From assembly GCA_018971305.1 (NCBI GenBank), contig JAGXBC010000002.1:162192-226191 (forward strand): a stretch of 64,000 bases of DNA. Reading direction: 5' to 3'. The notes below the pieces were generated by a model. The model searched no databases, was not told the DNA's origin, and saw only the letters and a program-made list of their open reading frames with translations. Within the stretch, counting starts at the first letter, position 1, and each line of letters starts with the position of its first letter. Below are positions 1 through 7,891 of the stretch, piece by piece. The stretch comes from Patescibacteria group bacterium. GTDB lineage: Bacteria > Patescibacteria > Paceibacteria > UBA6257 > 2-01-FULL-56-20. The position numbers and the translations under genes were made by a program.

Positions 1-765
1 AGTGGGAGAAACTATTATCACTTTTTTTTGAAAAGCGTAAGTTATCATATTTTTATCTTCCGCGTCGCTGCCGACTTTATTTATCAGAAGATCGTAATAT
101 ATCGCCTCCGATGGTATGAACATAAAAGCGAAGTCCATCGTGTCTTCCTGCGGCTTTACGTATTTTGATGTTTCGTCAATTCTGTTTTTAATATCAGAGA
201 CAAAGGACGATTCGTATTTTTTCTTTTCTGAGGGATCCGTGGCCGCGGCAAAGCGATTATAATTTTCCAAACTGAACTTGGAATCAATCGGGATTATTTT
301 TTTATCCGCGAAAACTGCGGCGTCAACTATTACTCCGTCAGCGAAGGGGTATTGCATTTGATATTGCCCTGGGGGCAGGACGTTCTTCAAAACCGTTTCC
401 AATAAATATTCCCCCAGTATGCCGCGTTGTTTGGGGTTTGTAAGCGTATCTTGCAGTTTCTTTATCTGTTCGTTCATAGCGAGCGTCTGTCGAGCTGCCT
501 CATCAACCCTTGTCAGCTTTTCGGTAACATCGCTAATTATTTTTGCGCTTTGGCGTGTCACCTCGGTCACGGTATGCTTGGATTCATTGGCTATTTGCCC
601 GAGCTTTATGTCAAGTGAGCGGTTCAATTCCGTCATTTGATGCTGCAAGATAACTAGTGATTGGTCGTTTTGGTTGTTTGCCGGCTTATTCCTGGTCAGG
701 CGCCAAACCAAGGCGATTCCCGCCGCGAGTACTATAAGCGTAACAATAAGTAGAATTGATTCCAT
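1..765 (-). CDS. rmuC: RmuC family protein (partial, C-terminus outside window)
   Basis: About 255 N-terminal residues are visible; the gene runs off the left edge. It opens with one transmembrane segment (residues 3-18), then a coiled-coil stretch of roughly 100 residues, then the start of the RmuC domain, recognisable from GILGEYLLETVLKNVLP, a D-A-A-V-F block and PIDSKFSLENYNRF. RmuC proteins belong to the PD-(D/E)xK nuclease-like group and are linked to DNA recombination and limiting inversions between repeats; the exact biochemical activity is not settled. The start is the only ATG ahead of the membrane segment. Confidence 0.88.
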   Translation of the reverse strand, partial: MESILLIVTLIVLAAGIALVWRLTRNKPANNQNDQSLVILQHQMTELNRSLDIKLGQIANESKHTVTEVTRQSAKIISDVTEKLTRVDEAARQTLAMNEQIKKLQDTLTNPKQRGILGEYLLETVLKNVLPPGQYQMQYPFADGVIVDAAVFADKKIIPIDSKFSLENYNRFAAATDPSEKKKYESSFVSDIKNRIDETSKYVKPQEDTMDFAFMFIPSEAIYYDLLINKVGSDAEDKNMITYAFQKKVIIVSPT

Positions 766-804
766 TGTTTAATTTTAACTTTTATTCGTAGAAACCTCAA
801 AATA

Positions 805-836
805 AAATCCCCTCAATAAGCACGCAGGGGGATTTA
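805..836 (-). terminator. Rho-independent terminator downstream of the 320-aa gene
   Basis: An AATCCCC / GGGGATT stem encloses about 14 nt. On the minus strand it is followed by ATTTTATTTT, a good U-tract. It separates the 320-aa gene from rmuC. Confidence 0.7.
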
Positions 837-874
837 TGAGGAGCAAAACCTTTTATATCTGACCGAGATCATTT

Positions 875-1837
875 TTATTGTATCTTTTGCTTTTTGGCTT
901 TCAGCGAATCATCCACCAATTTTTCAACTTCGGCGGTAAATTGGTTCTGAGTGATTTTGCCTTTAGATAGTCGGATTTCTAGTTCCCCAAATTTTTTCTT
1001 TATCTCGGCCGGACTTTCTCCCGCAGTCCCGAATTCTTCGGCTAGCATTTTATTTGCGGTATCTTTGAATTTTCTGTAGGTTCTAGAATTGTATTGCCCT
1101 TTAAGTTCTTCAAGTTTGCGTCCGATAACATTCTCTCTTTTTTCTTCTTTCAATCTCTCTTTAGAGAAAAGCCTATGTTCTTTTGCGAGTTCCAGGAAAT
1201 TACTTTGGTTTTCTTCGTCCGCGAGAGAGATAAGAATTTCTGTTTGTTTTGGTGTTAGTCCCAAACTGGAACCGAAACTGAGCAATTGGCCAATAATATA
1301 ATTCCGCTCTCTACCGCTTATTTCTTGGACATAGGTATTGTCTTTGGATTCTATGCGATATTTGGGTTCGTTCGTGAATCGCCACAAGTCAATAAAATTC
1401 TCATCGTCTTCGTTCTCTTTCTCCTGGACCTTGGATTTATGTTTGAATTCTGGTTCTAAATCCAGCTCAGGCGCGCCATCATTATTAGTATTGTCCTCTA
1501 TTAATTTTTCTGCAAATGAAAAATCTCTGGAAATATTATCTCCCAGTTTTTTGAGCAGCGATTTCTCATATAATTGCGGCCTTAAATCGGCCAATTCTCT
1601 CAGAAATAATTCCTTAATTTTTTCTATCTGTTCCGGGGGCAGACCAAGCCGCTCGTTTTTGAAGAATCCCACCAGTTCGTCTATTTTCTCCCAGTAATAC
1701 AGCCGGTCGATGTAATTACTGGTCGTATCTACGATTTTTCTATATGCCGCATCCTCCAGATATTTTTTAAGATTAAGATTGCGCATTTCCGGGTATACCT
1801 CCGGTGTGCTGGGAAACTGTTCTGTTTTATTGGACAT
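875..1837 (-). CDS. Hypothetical soluble charged protein (320 aa)
   Basis: I do not recognise a family. The protein is rich in Lys and Glu, has no signal peptide or membrane segment, and looks mostly alpha-helical. There is an acidic low-complexity stretch around residues 115-150 and a helical C-terminal half ending in a lysine-rich tail. It is monocistronic, with a terminator after it and a gap from the RRM gene upstream. Its length and lack of in-frame stops make it a credible gene, but no function can be given. Confidence 0.75.
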   Translation of the reverse strand: MSNKTEQFPSTPEVYPEMRNLNLKKYLEDAAYRKIVDTTSNYIDRLYYWEKIDELVGFFKNERLGLPPEQIEKIKELFLRELADLRPQLYEKSLLKKLGDNISRDFSFAEKLIEDNTNNDGAPELDLEPEFKHKSKVQEKENEDDENFIDLWRFTNEPKYRIESKDNTYVQEISGRERNYIIGQLLSFGSSLGLTPKQTEILISLADEENQSNFLELAKEHRLFSKERLKEEKRENVIGRKLEELKGQYNSRTYRKFKDTANKMLAEEFGTAGESPAEIKKKFGELEIRLSKGKITQNQFTAEVEKLVDDSLKAKKQKIQ

Positions 1838-1903
1838 AAAAACTCATTCTAATTCTTTACGCGCGAAATGCCAAATTTCCGGAGATAACCTGTTCTGTAA
1901 AAT

Positions 1904-1935
1904 AAAACAGCTCCGGTTTTAGCCGGAGCTGTTTT
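1904..1935 (-). terminator. Bidirectional terminator of the RRM gene
   Basis: A 13-bp stem, AAAACAGCTCCGG paired with CCGGAGCTGTTTT, carries U-tracts on both strands. It lies 15 nt after the RRM gene stop. Confidence 0.85.
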
Positions 1936-1949
1936 CTCAAGAATAGCGA

Positions 1950-2276
1950 TTACCAGCGGTCTCTGTGACCACCTCCGAATCCACCGCCATTACCGCCACG
2001 GTCGTTGTCCCTGCGAGGAGGACGAGCCTCCATCGGCCGGGCTTCGTTCACCGTAAGCGAGCGTCCGCCGAAGTCTTTGCCATTCCACATTTCGATAGCC
2101 TTGTCAGCTTCTTCATCGGAAGACATTTCAACGAAACCGAATCCTTTGGAACGACCAGAGAATTTATCTATGATTATCGTTGCTGAGGTAACGGTTCCGG
2201 CTTTGGCGAAAGCGTCCTGCAATTCCTCCTGAGTGGTGGTATAAGGCAGTCCGCCAACGTATAATTTCTTAGCCAT
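1950..2276 (-). CDS. RRM-domain RNA-binding protein with Gly/Arg-rich tail
   Basis: A 108-aa single-RRM protein. RNP-2 is LYVGGLPY (residues 5-12) and RNP-1 is KGFGFVEM (residues 44-51); both carry the aromatic residues that stack on RNA. After about residue 85 comes a Gly/Arg/Asp-rich tail ending GGGFGGGHRDRW. The arrangement matches the small bacterial and cyanobacterial Rbp proteins, often cold-induced RNA chaperones. The gene is monocistronic, with a predicted extended -10 promoter about 200 nt upstream, so the mRNA has an unusually long leader that may regulate it. Confidence 0.92.
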   Translation of the reverse strand: MAKKLYVGGLPYTTTQEELQDAFAKAGTVTSATIIIDKFSGRSKGFGFVEMSSDEEADKAIEMWNGKDFGGRSLTVNEARPMEARPPRRDNDRGGNGGGFGGGHRDRW

Positions 2277-2478
2277 GTTTAATTAATAATAATAAAATTA
2301 GCTTCCAGTTCTTAGCTTGGAACTTTTAGTAAATTACCTAAAAATCTTTATGTGCTAGTACTTAAAAACTATTTTGTGTAAGGCGACCAACTTCTCCCTC
2401 TGCCTCCCTCTGCGAGCCACCGCGCGTTTTTTCGCGTTTGGTCTGCTTTAGTCCGCTTATGTGAGAACACTTACAAGC
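2277..2478 (-). promoter_or_regulatory. Long structured 5' leader of the RRM gene
   Basis: Reading the minus strand, a GACCAA/TTGGTC pair closes a region holding a CGCG-AAAAAA-CGCG hairpin and a duplicated GAGGGAG purine block. Two further hairpins follow, TTTTAG/CTAAAA and AGTTC/GAACT. The last 30 nt before the ATG are AT-rich. Cold-shock-type RNA-binding genes are often controlled through such leaders; here that is inference. Confidence 0.45.
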
Positions 2479-2484
2479 AACTCT

Positions 2485-2513
2485 ATTATAGCACCTATCG
2501 TCGGAGAACGCAA
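2485..2513 (-). promoter_or_regulatory. Predicted sigma70-type promoter of the RRM gene
   Basis: Minus strand: TTGCGT, 17-nt spacer, TATAAT, with an upstream TGC giving an extended -10. The predicted start is near 2478, about 200 nt before the start codon. Confidence 0.65.
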
Positions 2514-2615
2514 GGGGACGAGGTTGTTTGCAATAAAAAGGGCATATCTCTATAGGGGCTATAAGATTAAACAAATTTTTATTTTAATCATTAGCCAAAT
2601 TATATCAGTTCCCGA

Positions 2616-2644
2616 TTGCTTTTATCGGCGGCTTGGTGTATCAT
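2616..2644 (+). promoter_or_regulatory. Predicted promoter of typA leader transcript
   Basis: TTGCTT, exactly 17 nt, then TATCAT. Transcription would begin near 2651 and give a leader of about 168 nt before typA. The stretch from 2514 to 2615 between the two divergent promoters shows nothing else I can name. Confidence 0.5.
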
Positions 2645-2650
2645 TCAATT

Positions 2651-2820
2651 GAAATTTGCGGGTTCAAACCCTCTTCGGTGAGGGATTTTATTTCTATGGA
2701 TCCCGTTAGATATTAAGCATCTGCGGGACAAGTAGATTGTAAATACAAGAAAGATAATATTATTCAGAATAAATTAACTAATATTACGGAAACGTAAACG
2801 TTTCCTATCTCTAACGGGAT
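2651..2820 (+). promoter_or_regulatory. Switch-like structured leader of typA
   Basis: Three possible structures compete. (1) A CCCTC/GAGGG hairpin at 2669-2684 followed by ATTTTATTT looks like an intrinsic terminator; its 5' strand can instead pair with GGGT at 2660-2663. (2) TCCCG..TAGAT at 2701-2711 forms a strong hairpin with ATCTGCGGGA (2719-2728). (3) The same strand, ATCCCGTTAG (2700-2709), is perfectly complementary to CTAACGGGAT (2811-2820), which contains the first two bases of the typA start codon. A further GGAAACG/CGTTTCC hairpin lies at about 2788-2805. No known riboswitch class is recognised. Confidence 0.45.
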
Positions 2821-4645
2821 GGATATAAGAAACATTGCAATTATAGCTCACGTTGACCACGGCAAAACCACGCTCGTGGATGCTTTGCTGAGGCAGTCGT
2901 TGAATTTTAGGCCGAGTGTTGATGCGCCGAAGGAACTGATTATGGATTCCAACGAACTGGAGCGCGAACGGGGGATCACTATTTTTTCCAAGAACGCGGC
3001 CGTGACCTATAAAGACGTGAAAATAAATATCGTGGACACTCCCGGCCACGCTGATTTTGGCGGCGAGGTGGAACGGATAATGCGCATGGTGGACGGCGTG
3101 CTTTTGCTTGTGGACGCGAAAGAAGGTCCTATGCCACAGACGAAGTTTGTCTTAAGGAAGGCGATACAGGCCGGGCATAAGGTAATAGTCGTTATAAGTA
3201 AGATGGATAAGCCGGACGCGCGCCCGGAGTGGACCTTAAACGCGATTTACGATCTTTTCTTTGAGCTTGGCGCTAGCGAAGCTCAAATTGAATTCCCTGT
3301 TGTCTACACGGCGGCATCTTTAGGCAAGGCCGGATTTACTAAAAATTTGAACGAGATGCAGAACATCGAACCAATCTTTGAAACTATAATTAAATATATC
3401 CCCGCCCCAGTTGTGGACATGGAAAAGCCCTTGCAGATGCTTACGGTAAATCTCGCTTATGATAACTACAAGGGGAAGGTAGCAGTCGGCCGGCTTTATT
3501 CGGGAACCATGAAAAAGGGTATGAATGTTGCGCATATTAATCGTTCGGGAGAAATAAAACACACCCCCCTAAGCTCTGTCATGGTTTTTGATGGTCTTGG
3601 CCGTGTTGACGTAGTTGAGGCTTTTGCGGGAGACATCGTCGCGGTGGCCGGTATTCCCGATATCACGATAGGAGAAACCATTGCCGACGCCGAGCATCCG
3701 GTGGCGTTGCCTACGATTACCATAGATGAGCCGACGATAAAGATGACCTTCGGTGTCAACACATCTCCCTTTAAGGGCAAGGAGGGGAAATTTACTACTT
3801 CCAGAAATCTCAAGGAGCGTTTGGAGCACGAACTGGAAACTGACGTAGCGCTTTCCGTGGTGCCAACAGAGACTACCGATCGCTGGGTGGTTGCTGGCCG
3901 CGGCGAACTACACCTTTCGATTTTAATAGAAAAAATGCGCCGCGAGGGATACGAGCTGGAAGTTTCCCGCCCGCAGGTAATTTTCAAAGAAAAAGACGGC
4001 AAAAAATTGGAACCGATGGAGCTTGTGTCCGTGGAAACTCCGGAACAATATTCCGGTGCAGTTATCGAGATGATGGGCAAGCGTCTCGGGATTATGAAAG
4101 ATATGCGCGTTGATAAACAAAACGTTTCCATGGATTTTGCGATTCCTACAAGAGGTCTCATCGGCGCGCGCGATAAGTTTTTGACGGCAACAAAAGGCAC
4201 GGGCGTTATGAACAGTATTTTCCTCGGCTACGAGGAATATAAGGGAGAGATAAGCTCCATGCAGCACGGTTCTATAGTCGCGAGCGAGGCCGGAACTACC
4301 AACAATTACGGTTTAGTTACTGCTCAGGGACGCGGCACTTTGTTTCTTGGTCCCGGAGTGCCGGTTTATGCCGGAATGGTTGTGGGTAAGAACGCCAAAG
4401 CGGGGGACATGATCGTCCACGTTTGCCGTACACGGGCGCTTACAAACTTCCGCGCCAAAAACGAAGGATTGGGCGACCAGCTGGAGACGCCGCTTAATTT
4501 ATCTCTGGAAGATTCATTGGACTATATCGGCGACGATGAACTTGTTGAGATAACTCCTAAGAGTATTAGGATAAGAAAATTGTATCTTACGGAAAACGAG
4601 CGCAAGCGCGCCAGCTCCAGCGCCTTCAAAGAAAAGACCGGTTAA
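2819..4645 (+). CDS. typA: GTP-binding protein TypA/BipA
   Basis: A 608-aa translational GTPase of the EF-G-like class that binds the 70S ribosome and is linked to 50S assembly and stress adaptation. G1 is AHVDHGKTT (residues 10-18), the switch region has RGITI, and G3 is DTPGHADF. The C-terminal BipA-specific part is present (GLIGARDKFLTATKGTG, then GQGRGTLFLGPG-like residues). Oddity: the G4 motif reads SKMD where TypA usually has NKxD. The length matches the family. No SD is visible, and the start codon sits in a potential long-range helix with the leader. Confidence 0.96.
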   Translation: MDIRNIAIIAHVDHGKTTLVDALLRQSLNFRPSVDAPKELIMDSNELERERGITIFSKNAAVTYKDVKINIVDTPGHADFGGEVERIMRMVDGVLLLVDAKEGPMPQTKFVLRKAIQAGHKVIVVISKMDKPDARPEWTLNAIYDLFFELGASEAQIEFPVVYTAASLGKAGFTKNLNEMQNIEPIFETIIKYIPAPVVDMEKPLQMLTVNLAYDNYKGKVAVGRLYSGTMKKGMNVAHINRSGEIKHTPLSSVMVFDGLGRVDVVEAFAGDIVAVAGIPDITIGETIADAEHPVALPTITIDEPTIKMTFGVNTSPFKGKEGKFTTSRNLKERLEHELETDVALSVVPTETTDRWVVAGRGELHLSILIEKMRREGYELEVSRPQVIFKEKDGKKLEPMELVSVETPEQYSGAVIEMMGKRLGIMKDMRVDKQNVSMDFAIPTRGLIGARDKFLTATKGTGVMNSIFLGYEEYKGEISSMQHGSIVASEAGTTNNYGLVTAQGRGTLFLGPGVPVYAGMVVGKNAKAGDMIVHVCRTRALTNFRAKNEGLGDQLETPLNLSLEDSLDYIGDDELVEITPKSIRIRKLYLTENERKRASSSAFKEKTG

Positions 4646-4691
4646 CATAACTTATTTTTCGGCGGGGAGTATTAGGGTTATACTTTTAGAT

Positions 4692-5069
4692 ATGGAAGGC
4701 GATATACCGAATATAATGCTTTGTCCTCAATGCCATCAGCTCGTAAAGCCGGAATTTTATTTTTGCCCTAACTGCGGGGAAAACCTGCGCAAGACTCCGC
4801 TTTCCACTTCGGTTGGTACGCAGATATGGATGTATTTTCTTAGTATTATCATGCCCTGGGTAGCGTTTATTTTTATCGGCTACTGGCACGGTTTGAAATA
4901 TCTGCGCTCGCAGGATACGAAAACAAAACAGATCGGCTTGATTGCCACGATAATTCTTGTTGCCTCTACGCTTTTCGCTATTTGGATTTCCATTGTTTGG
5001 GTGCAGAACATATTACAAACAACGATGAGCGACCTGAATGGGGTGGGTAGTGGACTCGGCGGTTTTTGA
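4692..5069 (+). CDS. Zinc-ribbon membrane protein
   Basis: A 125-aa protein. An N-terminal zinc ribbon has two CxxC knuckles (CPQC and CPNC, about residues 10-31), followed by a short linker and two hydrophobic helices (roughly residues 46-66 and 82-105), ending in a Gly-rich tail. Such zinc_ribbon_2 membrane proteins are common and mostly uncharacterised. It follows typA by 46 nt and may be cotranscribed. An internal ATG at residue 9, just before CPQC, is an alternative start. Confidence 0.8.
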   Translation: MEGDIPNIMLCPQCHQLVKPEFYFCPNCGENLRKTPLSTSVGTQIWMYFLSIIMPWVAFIFIGYWHGLKYLRSQDTKTKQIGLIATIILVASTLFAIWISIVWVQNILQTTMSDLNGVGSGLGGF

Positions 5070-5221
5070 TTTGAAAGTAAAATATCTTTTTGTTATCCTA
5101 TACTGGACATTCCGCGGTATGGTTTTCAGCCAGCCGGAACGAGAAATAGCGATAACGAGAAAAATTGAAAACTAAAAACGCTCAAGCTCCGCGGTAGCTC
5201 AACGGTAGAGCGGCTCCCTGT

Positions 5222-5510
5222 CAACAAGCATTCGATAGGGCTCAGTATTGATACTGAGCGATAGTCGAAGTATCAAAAGGCAGCCATGCGTAGTAATGCA
5301 CATAGGAAAAATCGGGCTAATTCGGGGAACCCCTTTATGAAATTAAAGGGCAATCCCGAGCTAAATTCCGAAACGAAGTTTAGGACTTGTCCTCGGCTTC
5401 GCTGAAGGATAAACGTGTAGAGACTATATACCCGAATCCCAAAACGCCTGCCTGCCGGCAGGCAGGGGATATGAGATAGTCCAGCCCTTTCGGTAACGGA
5501 AGGAAAACTG
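5222..5510 (+). ncRNA. Group I self-splicing intron (289 nt, no ORF)
   Basis: It sits in the anticodon loop. The P7 strands are visible as GACTAT (5422-5427) and ATAGTC (5476-5481), with the typical neighbourhood AGAGACTATA and GAGATAGTCC. An internal guide-like GATAGGG at about 5233-5239 pairs with exon CCCTGT plus the first intron base, making a P1 candidate, although the expected U-G at the splice site is not cleanly placed. The last base is G. Between the P7 strands, where P3/P8 belong, lies a perfect 20-nt palindrome. No homing endonuclease is encoded. Confidence 0.8.
5447..5466 (+). repeat. REP-like palindrome inside the tRNA-Asn intron
   Basis: CCTGCCTGCCGGCAGGCAGG, a perfect 20-nt palindrome at the expected P8 position of the intron. 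Longer or variant copies occur at 50397-50424, 50207-50226 and about 44125-44140, all next to tRNA genes. Confidence 0.75.
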
Positions 5511-5642
5511 TAAGGAGAAGGTTCCTGGTTCGAATCCAGGCCGCGGAGCTTGGGTGTTTTTCTTAGATAAATCAAAGACAGATAATTCTTTGTTAGTCAT
5601 GATCGGGTTGTAACCAGCATGGTAAGATGATGATATGATAAT

Positions 5643-6224
5643 ATGATAATCTTGTTTGGATATGTTTCGGCAGTTTGTATAATCTCTTCGTTCGTTCCGT
5701 ATTTTGTGACCTTGTTTAAGGGGGCAACAAAACCGGAAAGAACTTCTTGGTTTCTTTGGGCATTACTTGGCGGGATAAGTTTCTTTTCTCAACTATCAAA
5801 GGGAGCAACACATTCATTATGGTTGCCCGGGATTCAAGCCTTGGGAGATTTTTTGGTCTTTATCCTTGCAATAAAATACGGCATCGGTGGGTGGAAAAAA
5901 AGGGATAAAGTTTCTCTGGTTATTGCGATGTTGAGTTTGGTTGTTTGGTATGTGACAGGGCAGTCAGCCGTTGCACTATTTGCGGCTATTATAATTGATG
6001 CAAATGGTGTTGTTTTGACGATGATAAAGTCATATGAACTTCCCTCCACCGAGCCAATTAGCTCTTGGACCCTAACTGGGCTGAGCGGTTTCTTCGCAAT
6101 ATTTGCCGTTGGGCAAATAGATTGGATACTTTTGGCATTTCCGGTTTACACTTTTGTCGCTAATGTTGGAATTGTTTTATCTATTATCTTTGGGAAAAGA
6201 AATTCTAACCTGCGTTCTATATAG
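5643..6224 (+). CDS. Polytopic membrane protein, possible PQ-loop-like repeat
   Basis: A 193-aa protein with about six or seven hydrophobic helices and short loops. Two segments resemble each other: PYFVTLFKGATKPERTSWFL (around residue 20) and VVLTMIKSYELPSTEPISSW (around residue 123). Each is followed by a Gly-rich helix. This gives a duplicated layout like PQ-loop/SWEET-type transporters, but the sequence is too weak for a firm call. Several ATGs stand in tandem (5625-5645), so the exact start is uncertain. Confidence 0.65.
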   Translation: MIILFGYVSAVCIISSFVPYFVTLFKGATKPERTSWFLWALLGGISFFSQLSKGATHSLWLPGIQALGDFLVFILAIKYGIGGWKKRDKVSLVIAMLSLVVWYVTGQSAVALFAAIIIDANGVVLTMIKSYELPSTEPISSWTLTGLSGFFAIFAVGQIDWILLAFPVYTFVANVGIVLSIIFGKRNSNLRSI

Positions 6225-6285
6225 ATCAAATCTCTGGTTCTGAATTTGTCGAGATTTGGGAGCAATATTGTTAAAGTATATTAAT

Positions 6286-7089
6286 ATGGACGACAGAAAG
6301 CTTTTTAGTGGAACAGCTTCTTATTATGCCAAATACAGATTGGGATACCCCCAATCATTTTTCAAGCATATCATTAAGTCATTTAATCTCGATAAAACAT
6401 CGCGAGTTCTAGATTTAGGAACAGGAACCGGTCAGATAGCGATTGCTATTGCGCCATATGTAAAAGAAGTGGTTGCCATTGACCCCGACAAAGAGATGCT
6501 TAATGAGGGAGAACGGAAAGCCCGGGAGGACAATATTGAAAATATAACCTGGATTAAATCGAGGGCCGAAGATGTCTCTAAAGACTTGGGTTTTTTCAGT
6601 TTAACTACGATTGGAACTGCATTTCACTGGATGGAAAATCAAAAGGTAGTTGATATTGTGTACGACGTTACTATAAAAGGCGGAGGCATTGCCATAGTAT
6701 CCAATATTTCTCCTCTTACAGGAACGGAATCAATCCAAAAAGACGAACCATGGGTTTCAACGATTTGGGACACGATAAGGGAATTTCTGGGAGAGCGAAG
6801 GCGCGCCGGCAATTCTTATTATCAAGTATCCGGAGAAAGGTTCGAAGATATTTTAACTAGCTCGAAATTCTCTCGCTTTCAGACGTGGAATGATACTTAT
6901 ACCAACACAAGGAATATTGAGAACATCGTCGCATTCCTCGGTTCGACTTCCTTTGCTGCCAGAAGACTCTTCGGCAATCGTATCAATGAATTTGAAAAAA
7001 TATTGACCGAACGGCTTTTAGAGATTAACCCCGCCGGCAATTTTAAGGAAGTAGTTGCGGTGGAAGCATTGTTGGCTTGGAAAGATTAA
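6286..7089 (+). CDS. Class I SAM-dependent methyltransferase
   Basis: About 267 aa. Motif I is VLDLGTGTGQIA (around residues 41-52), followed by the acidic end of strand 2 in VVAIDPDKEML. The pattern fits the Methyltransf_11/25 group of small-molecule methyltransferases; the substrate cannot be told. The ATG at 6286 is preferred over an upstream TTG at 6256 because the family begins near the DRKLFSGTASYYAKYR segment, a common start for this methyltransferase group. Confidence 0.85.
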   Translation: MDDRKLFSGTASYYAKYRLGYPQSFFKHIIKSFNLDKTSRVLDLGTGTGQIAIAIAPYVKEVVAIDPDKEMLNEGERKAREDNIENITWIKSRAEDVSKDLGFFSLTTIGTAFHWMENQKVVDIVYDVTIKGGGIAIVSNISPLTGTESIQKDEPWVSTIWDTIREFLGERRRAGNSYYQVSGERFEDILTSSKFSRFQTWNDTYTNTRNIENIVAFLGSTSFAARRLFGNRINEFEKILTERLLEINPAGNFKEVVAVEALLAWKD

Positions 7090-7157
7090 CGCTAAGAATA
7101 TTAGATATTTCTTGCCGCGTGATTTAAGCTGAAAAAATATTAATTCATATATCTATA

Positions 7158-7196
7158 AAAATAAAATAACCCGGTCTTCCCGAGCCATTTTATTTT
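7158..7196. terminator. Bidirectional terminator between convergent genes
   Basis: AAAATAAAAT and ATTTTATTTT flank a short GC core (CCGG..CCGAG). It separates the methyltransferase gene from the convergent DinB-like gene. Confidence 0.65.
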
Positions 7197-7215
7197 CCAA
7201 GAACACGCTGCAGCC

Positions 7216-7704
7216 TTACTCGTTCGTATCTGCCGATGGTCCATAAATAACAGGAACCTTGCCGCCCATCGGTCGGATGTAGGTTGAAAGCTGTCCGCGG
7301 TGGTGGATAAGGTCCAAGAGAAATCCGATGGCGAATTTCCCCTTGGTCGTTTTCCAGGCCTCCTTGCCGTCCATAATCATCTTGGCTTCGGATGACCAGT
7401 CGCTATCCGCCATGGTGCTCGCGATTGCTTGCGCATCGCCAAGGCCGGATTTCATTTCGTCCGACAATCCTGCGAAGGTTGTCGCGGATGCCGCCGGGGC
7501 GGTGCCGAAATCGAGAGCACCGGTTTTTAAGAAAACCGAGAACATTTTCGCTTCGCTCGCAATAACTCCGGCGAGCTCCATTGCCGTACGGGCCTTGGGA
7601 TCCGGTCTATAATCGGATTTATCTTGCGGCAGGGCTTTAAAAATTTTTTCAAACCGGGGAATCTCGTCGGCAACCGTGGCTACAAATAATTCTTTATCTG
7701 TCAT
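7216..7704 (-). CDS. DinB-like four-helix-bundle protein
   Basis: A 162-aa protein. The C-terminal LIHHRGQLSTYIRPMGGKVP is the classic DinB/DUF664-type segment with a metal-binding His. N-terminal helices carry the other likely ligands near SEAKMF. DinB-fold proteins act as metal-dependent thiol transferases or remain uncharacterised; the substrate is unknown here. It is monocistronic, convergent with the methyltransferase. Confidence 0.8.
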   Translation of the reverse strand: MTDKELFVATVADEIPRFEKIFKALPQDKSDYRPDPKARTAMELAGVIASEAKMFSVFLKTGALDFGTAPAASATTFAGLSDEMKSGLGDAQAIASTMADSDWSSEAKMIMDGKEAWKTTKGKFAIGFLLDLIHHRGQLSTYIRPMGGKVPVIYGPSADTNE

Positions 7705-7891
7705 ATTTTTTAAACTGTTAGTTTAATGTCAGCGACCTTTCGGACTTATATTCTAACATTTATTATTGACCCTTGAAATTGGTCATATCGCCCCTTTAAA
7801 CAAGGGATATTTTAATTCGGCGATGCCTTTGCCGTATTTCCAAAAGTTAGTCCACAGGGTAGCTATGGTCGTTTATTGTATAATTAAATGC

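Larger units (their letters stand above)
5188..5548 (+). tRNA. tRNA-Asn(GUU) interrupted by a group I intron
   Basis: Exon 1 is 5188-5221 and exon 2 is 5511-5548. Joined, they give a 72-nt cloverleaf: acceptor TCCGCGG/CCGCGGA with G73, D-stem GCTC/GAGC, anticodon stem GCTCC/GGAGA, loop CTGTTAA (anticodon GTT), and T-arm CCTGG-TTCGAAT-CCAGG. The U1-A72 pair and G73 suit tRNA-Asn. Splitting after U35, with an intron ending in G, satisfies the group I exon-U/intron-G rule; reading the loop as CTGTCAA (Asp) would not. Flanking CAAGC/GCTTG extends the acceptor helix in the precursor. CCA is not encoded. Confidence 0.88.

Noticed and set aside
3496..4200. 234-codon minus-strand frame inside typA
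   Set aside because: It lies opposite a well-conserved gene and its Ser-rich composition is that of an antisense shadow.
5188..5548. Reading the split tRNA as tRNA-Asp(GUC)
   Set aside because: It would require the intron to end without G and the exon to end without U; U1-A72 also fits Asn better.
5273..5575. 100-codon minus-strand frame through the tRNA-Asn intron
   Set aside because: It runs antisense through the tRNA exon and the palindrome, has no homing endonuclease motif and no start signals.
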